Below are positions 1 to 11,160 of a stretch of 64,000 bases of DNA, in pieces (position 1 is the first letter of the stretch; each line of letters starts with the position of its first letter). The translations under genes were made by a program, and so were the position numbers. The notes beneath the pieces are model-generated. The model made no database searches. It was not told the DNA's origin and saw nothing but the letters and a program-made list of their open reading frames with translations. The stretch is from Cannabis sativa. Lineage: Eukaryota; Streptophyta; Magnoliopsida; Rosales; Cannabaceae. The stretch is taken from assembly GCF_029168945.1 (NCBI RefSeq), contig NC_083603.1, positions 4,216,001 through 4,280,000 on the forward strand, given 5' to 3'.

Positions 1-782
1 ACTGGTGTGGCGCCTGATGCAATGTTGTTCTTGAGTTGGTTAGAAGCGGGGTTGGTATCGTGGAACTCGGGCGAGGCTCTTGAGGCTGGTATGGTCTGTT
101 GGTCGATTTGGAATCGTCGGAACGAGTTGGTTTGGAACTTCAAGCACCCTGATGCAAGTGAGGTAGTGGCAATGGCAAAGTTAAATTATGTTGAGTGGTT
201 TAATGCTCAAAAAGTTAATGTCACATATGCAAGCTTAACTTGGTCGACGACATTACCAGTGGAGCGATGGAGAGCTCCCGATTTTCCTTTGGACAAAGTT
301 AATGTGGATGGGGCATTTTTTTCTGCCCAAGGGCAGTATGGATTGGACTTGATTGCAAGGTCTGCTGCGGGGTTGGTCTTGGAGACCAGAAGTTTATCTA
401 GAGAGGGCTCGTTGCAACCTCATATTGTCGAAGCCATTGGTATCAAGGAAGCTCTCTCTTGGAGTAAAGCGAATGGATGGTCACAGATTGTTGTTGAGTC
501 GGATTGTTTAAATGTCATTAATGATTTGCAAAAGTTCAAACATATGGCTTCTCCTTATGGCCATATTCTTTATGATTGTATGACTTTGGTTGCTGATTTT
601 GATGTTGTTTCTTTTAATTTTGCTAAGTGGTCTGCTAATAAGGTTGCGCATGCCTTGGCGCGATCTTCTCTTTTTGAGGCTGACCGTACTTTTAGTAGGG
701 ACTCCTTACCTTTTGTTTTTGCATCCTTAGTTTTGGATGATTTAATTTAATGAAATTTAATCTTTATTCAAAAAAAAAAAAA
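1..782 (+). pseudogene. LINE (L1-type) ORF2 3' end with RNase H domain and poly(A) tail, 5' outside window
   Basis: The frame is open from the window edge to a TAA at 748-750, about 249 codons, followed at 770-782 by 13 A residues. The sequence shows a plant LINE-type RNase H (RVT_3) domain: NVDGAFF at about 301-321 carries the first catalytic Asp, EAIGIKEALSW near 430 the catalytic Glu, ESDCLNV near 496 the second Asp, and the terminal SANKVAHALARSS block near 631-669. Upstream, WSIWNRRNELVWN is the usual linker between the LINE reverse transcriptase zinc-binding region and RNase H. RNase H would remove template RNA during target-primed reverse transcription. A protein C-terminus followed directly by a short 3' UTR and A-tract fits a LINE 3' end. 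The reverse transcriptase lies outside the window, so activity cannot be judged; the visible part has no stop or frameshift. Confidence 0.85.
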
Positions 783-3659
783 TAGTTTGACCCCAAAATT
801 ATTTTTGAAGAATAATTGATATCTATTACAGGTTGGATATTTCGCTTTTAATTACTAATTAAAAAGTATATATAAATAATAGTAAATAAACAATACTTAA
901 ATTTAATTTTTATAAAACACAAATCTTTTTATAAAAAAATAATTTATATTGTAAATACTTAAATTTAATTTTTGGTTACAAATAATTAATTAATTTTAAT
1001 TTGTAACGCTAATATAAAAGTTATATTTCTAGAACTTTAGTAGGCATTTGAATGTAACCTACGCCAAGTCAATATCTATATGTTATTTTTTAATAGTATA
1101 TTTAAATGACTTTTTAAATAAAAAATAAATTTTATGACTTCGATTAATCAGAGACTATCATATAATCATTGACTTGATACTTAACGGTCAGGTACTTATA
1201 GAAGTTTCATAAATTTAACTTAAGTATGATTACTGCCAAAAATGAAACTTAAATATTTATTTGCAACTGAGAGTAAAATTTAAGTATTTACGCCATCAAT
1301 TACTTTAAAAAAATAATATATTGGAGGTAAAATTATATAACCCAAGTGCTATTTTTCATTGTATATTTCCCTTTCTTTTAGTTAAATATATTTTTAAATC
1401 TTATTTTTAGATGATGATATATATGTTTTTTTATTTAATGCCTTTATTGTTATCATTATTAATAAAATAAAAACACTTGAGTTGTTGTGTAATGGCTACT
1501 TTAATAATTTGTAAAGTTGATTAAAAAGAAAAGCACAATTGGGTTCTTTGCTCACCTTTGAATATTGAACTATGGTTATTAAATATTGTAGAAACAAAAC
1601 GTAACTAAATTCATTGGTTCAAAACCAAAGGATCATATTTATTTAATTATTATAGAGATATTATATGGAGAAAAACTTTTCCATTTAAATTAAATAAATA
1701 AAGATTTTTCATCACATGATATGTATGCTCACCCAAAATCTCTTTAAAAAGTGTACAATTTTTAATTAAAAAAAAAACGCACACAACTAGTTGGACATGT
1801 GTAAATTTTGCATGGGAATCTTTTTTTTTTTCTTTATTTATTTGGGAAATTAAAGATAAAAAAATAAAAAATAGTTAATGGGACCTTGTCCCTACTAAAA
1901 ATAAACCAATTTACTAATTGTATCCATATTGATGATGAAATTTTAGTACACATTAAATTGTGTTAATTACATTAAAAGTGTTGTTAAATAAATATATTTT
2001 TTTTTATTTTTATGAAAATATACATAATAATTTATATAGAAATTAATAAAATAACATAAATTACAATCTTTACTTAATTATATCAAAATTATTAAAGTAA
2101 TTACGTACTAAAGAATTTAAATCGTCAAAATAAAAAATAATATATAAGATGATTTTTTTTTTTTTTTGTAATTAATAGAAATAAATGCATTTGTGAAGAG
2201 TGTAGGAAGACAACCCATAATAATTAATATTAAAAACAAAAATGTTGGGTCCCAAATAGGGATGGTGATGAAAAGAGAGCACAATAATCTGATGATACCC
2301 ACTAAAAGAGAAAGGAATTCTGGCCATGTCATGATGATATGGTTGCCCTAATTGGTGGAGGTCAAAGGTGTAAGATTATATCAAAGTGGGTTTTGATAGG
2401 ATATATATATATATATATACCTATATTATATAAGTGGGTGATATGTATGGTCTCCTAAAGGCCTGCAGGGGTCACTCAATGTAGTAAAGAATGTATATAT
2501 ATCTATATATTTCTTTTCTATATAAGTCAAATATATATATATATATATATATCTATGTGTATATTGAACACTACTCTTTGACCTATAAATTGGATTGTAA
2601 CTTTGTGTATTCTGTCAAAGCCAATTGAGCTCAGCAAAGGAACAAAGAAAAAGGTACCAATTGTTACATAATAATAAACATAACTTGATGATAAACACAA
2701 ATTCTGAAAATGGGGTACGTACTTATTAGTTATAGGGTAAGTCAATAGTATATCTCTATAAATTAGTATTTTGGTATGTAGAGTTTTTTAGTTCAATTGT
2801 ATATGTTAAGAAAAAAGTACCAATTTTTACATAATAAACACATAACTTGATGATAAATTAGAAATTTTGGAAATATATGATATGTACTTATTACTAAGTA
2901 AGCTTATAGTATACTCTTAAAAAATGTTTATTTAATTTTTTAATTTAATTGTGTATGTTATAATTATCATCTCTAATTTTTTTTTATAAAAAAATTATAA
3001 GTATACCAATATTCAAGATACAAGTTCTTCTATGATCAAGACTTTTCTCACAAGGGTTTTTCTCTCTAATTGTAATGAATTGACTAACCTAAGTTACAAG
3101 ATAAGTCATGGCTAGACAAGACTAATCCCAACTAACATAACAAAACAAAAGAAAGTAGCCAATATGAACTATCCATGTTGGTATGCTGAATCAAGTCACT
3201 GATTACTTATAACCAAATACTACAAAAAATCTTACTTTTAATCACAAATAATATTGTGATTAATTATAAATTATTATTATTATGTTATTACTAAACGAAA
3301 TTAGTGATAATTTATATCTAAATACTATATTCTATATTTTAGTTACAAGTAACTTAATTATCCAAATGTAACGTTAAAGTTATTAATGTTGCCATGTGCA
3401 TGTGATAGTTGCTAATTAGTTAATCTTAAGCTCCTGAAAAAGCTTCATGTCTCAAAAAAAGCGAACTTTGATGAGTAAATTTATTCAAAGTAACTAAAAT
3501 TATAAAATGGAAACTAAGGAAAAAACTTTTATGATCGATTGCAAACTAAATAAAGACTTTTAAAATTCAATGTTTGTACAGGTTCATTATGTTTGCTATT
3601 TGGCTAGCTCGACTAGTGGGAGTCGCCAATACTTATTTTTTGAGTGATATTAGCAGTGT
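783..3659. other. AT-rich non-coding stretch
   Basis: No coding region with recognisable domains is visible. It holds homopolymer runs, TA microsatellites near 2401-2420 and 2530-2552, and an imperfect tandem duplication at 2648-2917. Around 3222 a short stretch resembles the tip of the CACTA-like miniature element found further right, but no matching second end was identified. Confidence 0.6.
2648..2917 (+). repeat. Imperfect tandem duplication, period about 163 bp
   Basis: Two head-to-tail copies begin near 2648 and 2811. Both contain GTACCAATT, an ACATAATAA block, ATAACTTGATGATAAA, then GTACTTATTA and a TATAGTAT-type segment in the same order and spacing. They differ by several substitutions and small indels, so the duplication is not recent. 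Confidence 0.7.
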
Positions 3660-3979
3660 CACTACAAAAAAAAATATTTTTAGTGATAACTTTTTAATTA
3701 CAACATAAATTTTTTTATGAGTAAAGATAACTTTTAGTCACAACAAAAAAATATTTATGACTGAAACATAGTTTTTAAATACAAGTTGTCACTAATTTAG
3801 TTTTAGTCACATCAAGTATTGTGACTAAAAACATATTTAGTCACAACAAAGTTTAATTTTTGTGACTACCACGTTTAGCCACAAAACTTTTAGTCACAAC
3901 ATATGAATGATAATTTATAATTAATCACAACTTTTTCACTTTATATCACAAATTTTGTCAAGTAAAATTTTTTATAGTG
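3660..3979. mobile_element. CACTA-like miniature inverted-repeat element (candidate)
   Basis: The left tip reads CACTACAAAAAAAAATA and the right tip, on the opposite strand, reads CACTATAAAAAATTTTA, as expected for CACTA-class terminal inverted repeats. The interior is packed with TTTTAGTCACAAC and GTGACTA motifs in both orientations, like CACTA subterminal repeats. The flanking trinucleotides are TGT and TAT, so a perfect 3-bp target duplication is not present. There is no coding capacity. It would depend on a transposase supplied elsewhere. Confidence 0.55.
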
Positions 3980-4350
3980 TATGTATCACTGAGATAAAAC
4001 ATTGATTGGACTGGCAACACTTAGGCGTACTTCTTTAATCTAATTTAAGGTGGCTGTCCTGAGTTAAAGATTTCAAAGTTTAAGGGACAAATTTTTTCTA
4101 CTGCCATGGCGGCAGTGATATACCCCTTATGGAGAAATGTTAAAATCAAGTTTTTTGATTGCCATATCTTACTCTTTTGTCCATCACTTTGTATAGAATC
4201 AAAATGGATGTTAAAGGGAGAATTTCACAAATTCTTTCTAAGAGAGTACAAAAGGAAGATCTTACTCAGTTTGACAATTTGCAAGAATATAAGTTTAATT
4301 AATTAGAAATTGAAGTACCCTAAAAAAAATTAAACAATTCAATTAAGAGC
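3980..4350. other. Unassigned sequence
   Basis: A 66-codon open frame at 4106-4306 (+) has no recognisable domain, promoter context or homologue in the window. I see no other structure here. Confidence 0.4.
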
Positions 4351-4575
4351 TTTATTGATGTGGATAGGGCTAGTTTTGAGCAAAAAGGCAGATTTGGAAT
4401 GGGTTGCTTGTTTGGCACGGGACCGGGATGTGAAGTTGTTGGAAAGCTTATACCGTGGGAAAATTGGGTATGGTCAAACTTGAGATTGCTGAAATAATTG
4501 GTATCAAAGAGACTTTGAGTTGGTTCTTAAAACCAATAGACGGGTATGTGTACAAGATTATCAAAGTTGTTTAAT
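4351..4575 (+). pseudogene. LINE RNase H domain relic
   Basis: Short frameshifted pieces resemble the RNase H domain at the window start. An IDVDRASF segment near 4356 matches the NVDGAF position, and EIIGIKETLSW near 4488-4520 matches EAIGIKEALSW closely. The intervening frame is broken and the C-terminal part is gone. It is an old fragment of the same broad LINE family. Confidence 0.5.
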
Positions 4576-6090
4576 TAATTTTCTGATAATGTATTTTGTT
4601 AAACGATCTGCAATTAATAAAGGCGTTCACTATTTTGTGTGTTATTCTTGTTTTTTTTTTTTTCAAATAATAATAAATGAATGTGTCTTCTGAATTACAT
4701 TTCACATCTGTTCTAGTTAATGAAAATTGATATTTATTTAAAAATTAAAGCTTTATTGCTAAGAAATATAATAACCTAAGTGAAATTAATAAGGATGCAT
4801 TAGGAAAAAATATGAAAGCCCAACTAGTTAATTAGCAAGGCCCTAACTAATAACTTTTCAAAATCAACACCATATTAAGATGGTTATAATAGTGTAAGCT
4901 CATTTTGCAAATTTGATTAGATTGGATTGGACGATACTAAATTATTAATTAGAATTGAATTAGGCTGAAGTAGGTTATTACTTGATGGAATCAAAATGCA
5001 GAAGATTTGATTTGATTATACCAATTAGTACTATGATTTGATCATATTAAAAGTTTAATGTTAAATAAATAAAAATTCAATAAAAATTTACGAAGACATG
5101 TATTTTGCTCTAGCTAGGAGTGTTTCTATTTCAGTATTTAGAAAAAATTATAACTTAAATATTTTATATGGTGATTTGTGTTGTATTTATTTAAAAAATT
5201 ACATTAATTTTCATAAAATTATAAATAATTTAATACGTCAAAAGTTTGCTTTAAACTAACTTATTCATTAGTGCATAATAAACAAACTTTGATCAACTAA
5301 TTTTGTACTTTCACTATATAAACTATTCATAAATTTTTAATAAATTATGCATGTACAATATTATGTAAAAGAAAAATTGAATTGTTACTTATTCATATAT
5401 GAAAAACATAAAAACACTTTGTTTTAAAGTTTTCTTATACTCGCATGGAATTAATTGTTTCGAGATTTATATTCAACACTATAAATTATTTAAAAAAATT
5501 CACAAAAATTATAATAAAAATTTTAAATAATTATATTATACAACAATATATAAAATAATAAATTGGAATATAATAATTTTTCTATGTGCTAAAAATATAC
5601 TAGTGGGGCAAAAGAAATCACAATTTTCCTATACACTATAGTATGATACTATATTATAGTGCCCATTTCCAAAAGTGAACATGATTTTTTATGAGCAAAA
5701 ACGAAAAGGAAAAACAACCACAACAATATAATGATGAAAACTTTAAAATTTAAAGCCAATTGAAAGTAGAATTTATTAAAGTTGTTTTTCTTTTTTTTTT
5801 ATTAATTAAAAAAAGTAGTATTTATTAATTAATTGTGGATTTCCTTTTTCTTCTTTAGGAATTAATGATCCATATACTTGAAGTTATTATTTTACTTTAA
5901 TACTTCAAAATGAGTATCCAGAAGCTTCATTTCATTATGATCACCACCATGCAATTATAGCCATTATTATTATTCACCCCTTTTGTCTTTCACTACTTAA
6001 TTTTTTAAAAACTAATTAATCAATTAAGCTTAATTAATGTGATGTCATGTTATAAACACACTTTAATTAATCCAAGAAAAGACTTTATTT
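4576..6090. other. AT-rich non-coding stretch
   Basis: No gene or element boundary was recognised. A short imperfect palindrome around 5633-5660 (CACTATAGTATG ... ATTATAGTG) is the only local structure seen. Confidence 0.5.
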
Positions 6091-6720
6091 ACCTTTTTTG
6101 GAGGTAAATGAGAACATTTTTATTAATTCCACCAAGAATACACTCAAATAGCACCTTTAAAACAAATATCAAAGGAATAACAAACTGCTTTAAGAAGACA
6201 CCCCAATTCACCTATACCTTATAACTATAATGAATCAACCCAATTCCTATTCAACTGACTGATACATTTCGACTAACAATAAATAATCCTATTTTTGACC
6301 CTTTTTTTTACTTCTTGCAAGCTTTTGAAACCGAAAAATTTCATTTCGAGAGTGCCAAAGTTGATACACAAGAGCTATCATAGTAGCCGAGTACACCAGC
6401 TTTTTAAACTTGCTGATATTCTCTGAAACCCTTGCTTAAGAGGTTACAGTCAAGTTCCATCCTAATTAGAATTTAATACTCTGAAGACAGAACCTACTGA
6501 TATAGAACTCGAAAAAGAGATGTTCCATAGTTTTATCTACCAAATTACACATCAAACAAGTAGGATCGACATAGATATGATACCTGAATAGCCTGTCTTT
6601 AGTCTTTAGTTTAACCAACACAACCAACCACATTATAAAGCTATGTCTTGGGAAATTTAAACGCCTCCAAACCTCTTTATTCCAAACAACTCGATCCTTC
6701 TTAGAATTTCTAACCTAGTT
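6091..6720 (-). pseudogene. LINE 3' region relic with reverse transcriptase zinc-binding (zf-RVT) segment
   Basis: Read on the minus strand, 6690 to 6470 encodes a run with VWRRLNFPRHSFIMWL, then DRLFRYHIYVDPTCLMC and MEHLFFEFYISRFC. This is the order of the zf-RVT domain that follows the reverse transcriptase in plant LINEs (conserved W, CxxC, HLFF.C), although the second Cys pair is degraded. A stop follows soon after. The right edge abuts the Tat reverse transcriptase at about 6720, so this is either a truncated insertion or a deletion junction. The left part (6100-6320) is AT-rich and may be LINE 3' UTR. Confidence 0.6.
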
Positions 6721-7857
6721 AAGGTCATGCCATTCAGATTAAAAAATGCAAGAGCCACTTACCAATGCCTCGTGAATGAAATATTCGAACACTAGATTGG
6801 TCGCAACAGTTAGGTATATGTGGACAATATGTTAGTAAAATCAGTTAAAAGCAAATATCGTGTGGTTGACCTCATGGAGTGTTTCTTAGTTTTAAGAAAT
6901 TACAAAATGAAGTGAAACCTAAAAAAGTGTTCATTTGGAGTCTCTTTAGGAAAATTTTTGAGTTTCATAGTGAATGCGAGGGGAATTAAAACTAAACTAG
7001 AAAAAATTAAAGGCCTTGCTCGATATGCCTTCACCAAAGAAACAAAAAGAAGTCCAATCAATAACCGAGAAAATGGCAGCACTGAACATGTTCATTTTGA
7101 AATCAACAAACAAGGGCTTACTATTTTTTAACATGTTATGAGGCAACAAACAGTTTGAATGGACAGAGGAATGCGAGAAAGAATCTTAGGGAATTAAACA
7201 GCTCTTGTCGACCCGACCTGTGCTTTCAAAACTAGTAATTGGCGTGATTTTATATTTTACCTATCAGTATCAGAAAATGCAATAAGTGCAGCTCTAGTGC
7301 GAGAAGAAGGAAAAGCCCAATTACCAGTATATTACGTAAGTAAGCGTTTACTGGGGTAGAATCAAGATACCCATCTCTCAAAAAATTCGCACTTAGTCTA
7401 ATTCATGCCTCAAGAAAGTTAAGACCTTATTTTCAAGAACACCCAATTCATGTTTTGACCAATCAACTATTAAGGCCAGTTCTATCAAAACTTGACGCTT
7501 CAAGATAATTGGTAAATAGTCAACTGAATTAGGAAAGTTTGACATAACCTATCACCCATGAGTAGCCATCAAAGGGCAGGACTTATTGGATTTTTTGATC
7601 TAAGGGATAAATATTGAAAAAATAGAGAATAAATCCCAAATAAAAAAGTATGGAAATTATTTGTTGATGGCTCATCAAACGACAATGGCTCGTGTAACGT
7701 CCCCGCTTCAAGCCTCCATTGGGCCTTTACACCCACGGACTCATGGCTCTTATACACGAGTACGCTATTCTGGCTACTTCCTGGATTGATGACTGACCTT
7801 ACAGACCAACACAAGTGTTTCCAATGTGCTTTATCCTCACTCGCACGCTTCCTGGGA

Positions 7858-7956
7858 AAACTTCCCAGGAGGTCACCCATCCTGAAATTGCTCCAGGTCA
7901 AGCATGCTTAACTGTGGAGTTCTTTCGTGATGGGCTACCGAAAAACAAGATGCACC
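7858..7956 (-). ncRNA. 5S rRNA-derived domain in Cassandra LTR (copy 1, left)
   Basis: On the minus strand the segment contains ACTCCACAGTTAAGCATGCT and GGATGGGTGACCTCCTGGG, matching plant 5S rRNA around box A and box C of the RNA polymerase III internal promoter. The 5' third of 5S is poorly preserved. Immediately after box C the LTR forms a hairpin with a TTTT run instead of the normal 5S 3' end. It is a retrotransposon domain, not a functional ribosomal gene. Confidence 0.85.
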
Positions 7957-8165
7957 TTGTTGATATAGGTAGTACCAATCAATCCATTTAAGCCCTCTTC
8001 AACTGTGTAGTCTCATACCTACACAGTCTCAGAATCATCACCCTTGACCTTCCCCAAGCGATGTACCTGGTATTTCCCCTTACGGATCACGGGACTACTG
8101 ACCGTCACAATCACCCCCCTTACGGGGTCCGACGTCCTCGTCAACCACACTTCCGACTGGGTCAA

Positions 8166-8178
8166 GGCTCTGATACCA
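8166..8178 (-). promoter_or_regulatory. Primer-binding site of Cassandra copy 1
   Basis: The minus strand reads TGGTATCAGAGCC two bases after the end of the minus-strand 5' LTR. This is the standard plant PBS complementary to initiator tRNA-Met. Confidence 0.85.
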
Positions 8179-8345
8179 TTTGTAACGTCCCCGCTTCAAG
8201 CCTCCATTGGGCCTTTACACCCACGGACTCATGGCTCTTATACATGAGTACGCCACTCTAGCTGCTTCCTGGATTGATGACTGACCCTACAGACCAACAC
8301 GAGTGTTTCCAGCGTGTTTTGTCTTCACTCGCACGCTTCCTGAGA

Positions 8346-8444
8346 AAACTTCCCAGGAGGTCACCAATCCTAAAATTGCTCCAGGCCAAGCACGCTTAAC
8401 TGTGGAGTTCTTTCGTGATGGGCTACCGAAAAGTAAGATGCAGC
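8346..8444 (-). ncRNA. 5S rRNA-derived domain in Cassandra LTR (copy 1, right)
   Basis: Same domain as in the left LTR. Box A keeps AGTTAAGCGTGCT, but box C reads GGATTGGTGACC, with one substitution inside the otherwise conserved GGATGGGTGACC. Confidence 0.82.
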
Positions 8445-10260
8445 TTGTTGATATAGGTAGTACCAATCAATCCATTTAAGCCCTCTTAAACTGTGTAGTC
8501 TCATACCTACACAGTCTCAGAATCATCACCCTTGACCTTCCCCAGGCGATGTGGGATTGCACAGCTTACCCGGTATTTTCCCTTACGGATCACGGGATTA
8601 CTGACTGTCACAGCTCGGAGGCAGGTATAATCCTAGTATTGCCTGAAAACTTCAAGTTTCATTATGCATAAATGTTTTCATTTCTAGCTTCAAATAATGA
8701 GGCCAAATATGAAGTGCTTTTGGCAAGCTTGAGAATAGCAGAAGTTGTAAATGCTAGAGCAGTACATTGCCTTAGCGATTCTCAACTAATTATGAATCAA
8801 GTGCTTGGAGAATACAAGCGAAGAGAATCAAAATGGCCAAATATTTGGAAAAAGTTTAAAAAAACTTGGAAAAACTCGATTATTTCAAAATTGAACAAAT
8901 TTTGAGAGAACAAATGTCCAACACCAATTCTTTGGCCAAACTGGCATCGCAATCTGAACCAACGACCTCAACTTGGTTCTAATTGAGAAATCGCAAGAAC
9001 CAAGTATTTTCTAGATGGAAGATCAAGATGTAGAAATGACTGATGCAAGTCCCACATGGATGACACCAATTATGAACTATCTCTTAAATGGTATACTTCC
9101 ATCAGATAAAAACGAGGCAAGGAAACTATGTACAAAATTTCAAGATACACGATTGTCAAAGGAAGGCTATAAAGACGTGGATATTCGATGCCTTTGCTAC
9201 GATGTGTGTCACCAATAGAAGGTGAGAGTATTATAAGAGAAATTCATGAAGGCTTTTATGGAGATCATGTAGGTTGATAAAGTTTATCAAAGAAGATAAT
9301 TTTTCAGAGATATTACCAGCCAACTATCAATAAGGATACACATGAGTTTGTAAAGAAATGCGACAAATGTCAAAGATTCTTGCATATACTGAGGGTACCC
9401 CTACTAAACTCCACATGATGACCTTGCTCTATCCATTTTCTATTTTGCAATAGATTTAATCAGATCATTACCCATAGGGTGAGGAGGTGTGAAATATATG
9501 CAGTTATTGCAGTCAATTTCTTCACCAAGTGTGCAGAGGCTGAACCATTAGTTACGATAACTTCAAAAAAAGTTTTAGACTTCGTGATCAAAAACATAAT
9601 GTATCTATTAGGTATACCAATTAAGATAGTATCAGACAATGGAACACATTTTGATAACTATTTGTTCACTGAGTTTTGTGAGAGAAATAAAATCATCAAA
9701 AGGTTTTCATCAGTCTCGCGACCACAAGAAAATAGACAAGTTGAATTAGTCAATAAGACCCTGAAAGACACTAAAAAGAAAAAACTTGATGCATTAAAAG
9801 GAAGATGAGTAGATGAATTTCCATGGGTGCTTTGGACCCATCGAACCACTGAAAAAACTATAACGAGTCATACTCTCTTCTCACTAGCTTTTGGTTTAGA
9901 AGCAATGTAACTCGTAGAAGTTAACATCTTGTCCTATAGACGAGAGTTTTATGATCAAGATAAAACTAAGAGTTACTCAGAGAATCATTAGACTTGCTTG
10001 AAGAAATGAGAGAGAAGTCACAAGTGCTAAATGTTGCATACCAACAAAGGATCACGAGACACTTCAATAAAAGAGTAAAGGAAAGACTCTTTAAAATTGA
10101 AGATCTAGTATTGCAACAAGTATTCCCAAATACACGAGATTCTGCAGCAAGATTTTTTAATCACAATTGAGAAGGTTCATATGTAATTAAAATTGTTATA
10201 GCACCAAGAGTTTATAAATTAGCATGATTGAATAGTTCGCTGATAAAATACACTTGAAAC

Positions 10261-11160
10261 AACAAACATTTGAGATCATATTATCAATAATTATCTTGTT
10301 TGTAATTGTTTATTTCCTCAAAAATTCTGTAAATTTAAAAAATATATATATTAATGGAATTTCAATCTCTTTGTCTATTTCAAGTAATCATAAAGTTATA
10401 CTTTAAATTACTTGGAGGACATATAATTGTATATTAACTTAACTTTTGATAATTATAAAAATATAAAAGTCTAGAAAAAATTATTTAAAATTAAAGCCTG
10501 ATATTCTCTAAAATATATATATCTTTTGCAAAGACAGAATATTCAATCAAAGTTGGTTTGCAACGACAAAAAATTGAATATTTAAGTCTTATTGTAAGCC
10601 AGAATGAGGATAGCACTTGCTGTAAAACGAGATCATTAAAAATAATCTTGAAATACAACATAAAGCTAGTGCGACCTGAGAAAATAACAACTCACGTATC
10701 AAGCAAATGTTATTGACGAAACCTTTAAAAGTAAGTTTTGATAAATAATATTTAAGCTAAGTGTGGATAAATGATTAACTTTATGATTATTATTGATCCC
10801 AAATGTTAAAATAACTAAAGAATTGATTGTCTAAAATATTTAAGTTCATTTTCATTTGATGAACTAAAGAGTCTTGAATCTCAAGAAAGCATTAATGTTA
10901 TATAATCATAAAACTAAGACTGCTTTTAGAAAATGATTTGTAATTGATTTAATTCAAACTCAATTAAAATTTCTCATAAAATAAGTGGAGGAAATATATA
11001 AATAAAAACTACATATATAATAAATATAGGTAAGTTGGCCATCCAACAAAGCAAAAAATTAAACATAACAAAAGGATATGAAAGGAAAAATATTGTCTTG
11101 GCTAATAGACCATTGTTTAAAAAGAAAACTAAGGAATTTAAACTAAGCCTCCTAAGTTGG
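10261..11160. other. Spacer of the Tat-like element between pol and antisense ORF
   Basis: AT-rich, without recognisable coding domains. Overlapping open frames on both strands at about 10974-11244 are low-complexity (K, F and L rich) and show no domain. Confidence 0.5.

Larger units (their letters stand above)
7693..8612 (-). mobile_element. Cassandra TRIM copy 1
   Basis: Two LTRs (7693-8109 and 8181-8612) flank a tiny internal domain of about 70 bp. The target duplication GCTCG is at 7688-7692 and 8613-8617. Read on the minus strand, the LTR starts TGTGACAG and ends CGTTACA. The primer-binding site TGGTATCAGAGCC lies at 8166-8178 (minus), directly inside the right LTR, and a purine-rich CCCCGTAAGGGGGG segment precedes the left LTR. 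The LTRs contain a 5S rRNA-derived region, the hallmark of Cassandra. There is no coding capacity, so it must be mobilised in trans. The left LTR lacks about 15 bp present in the right one near 8064. It interrupts the archaeal RNase H of the Tat element. Confidence 0.93.
6722..10260 (+). pseudogene. Tat-like gypsy pol relic (RT, RNase H, archaeal RNase H, integrase)
   Basis: Pieces in shifting frames give RT motifs VMPFRLKNARATYQ at about 6724 and VYVDNMLVKS near 6815, where the usual catalytic second Asp is Asn. Next come the RT thumb region to about 7130, an RNase H region (SVSENAISAALVREEG, then PVYYVSKRLLG) to about 7560, and archaeal-type RNase H beginning KLFVDGSSND at about 7655. That domain is cut by a Cassandra and resumes with AGIILVLPENF and NNEAKYEVLLASLRIA at 8690. 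Integrase follows: an HHCC remnant near 9240-9370, FFTKCAEAEPL near 9520, IVSDNGTHF near 9630 and PQENRQVELVNK near 9720. Multiple in-frame stops make it non-functional. Confidence 0.75.

Noticed and set aside
7858..7956. Genuine 5S rRNA gene
   Set aside because: Only the box A to box C part resembles 5S; the 5' third and 3' end differ, and each copy lies inside paired LTRs with a PBS and target duplications, so it is Cassandra.
8044..8261. Open frames repeated in each Cassandra (also at 16250-16453 and 28097-28354)
   Set aside because: They cross LTR, internal domain and the next LTR, differ in frame between copies, and Cassandra is known to be non-coding.
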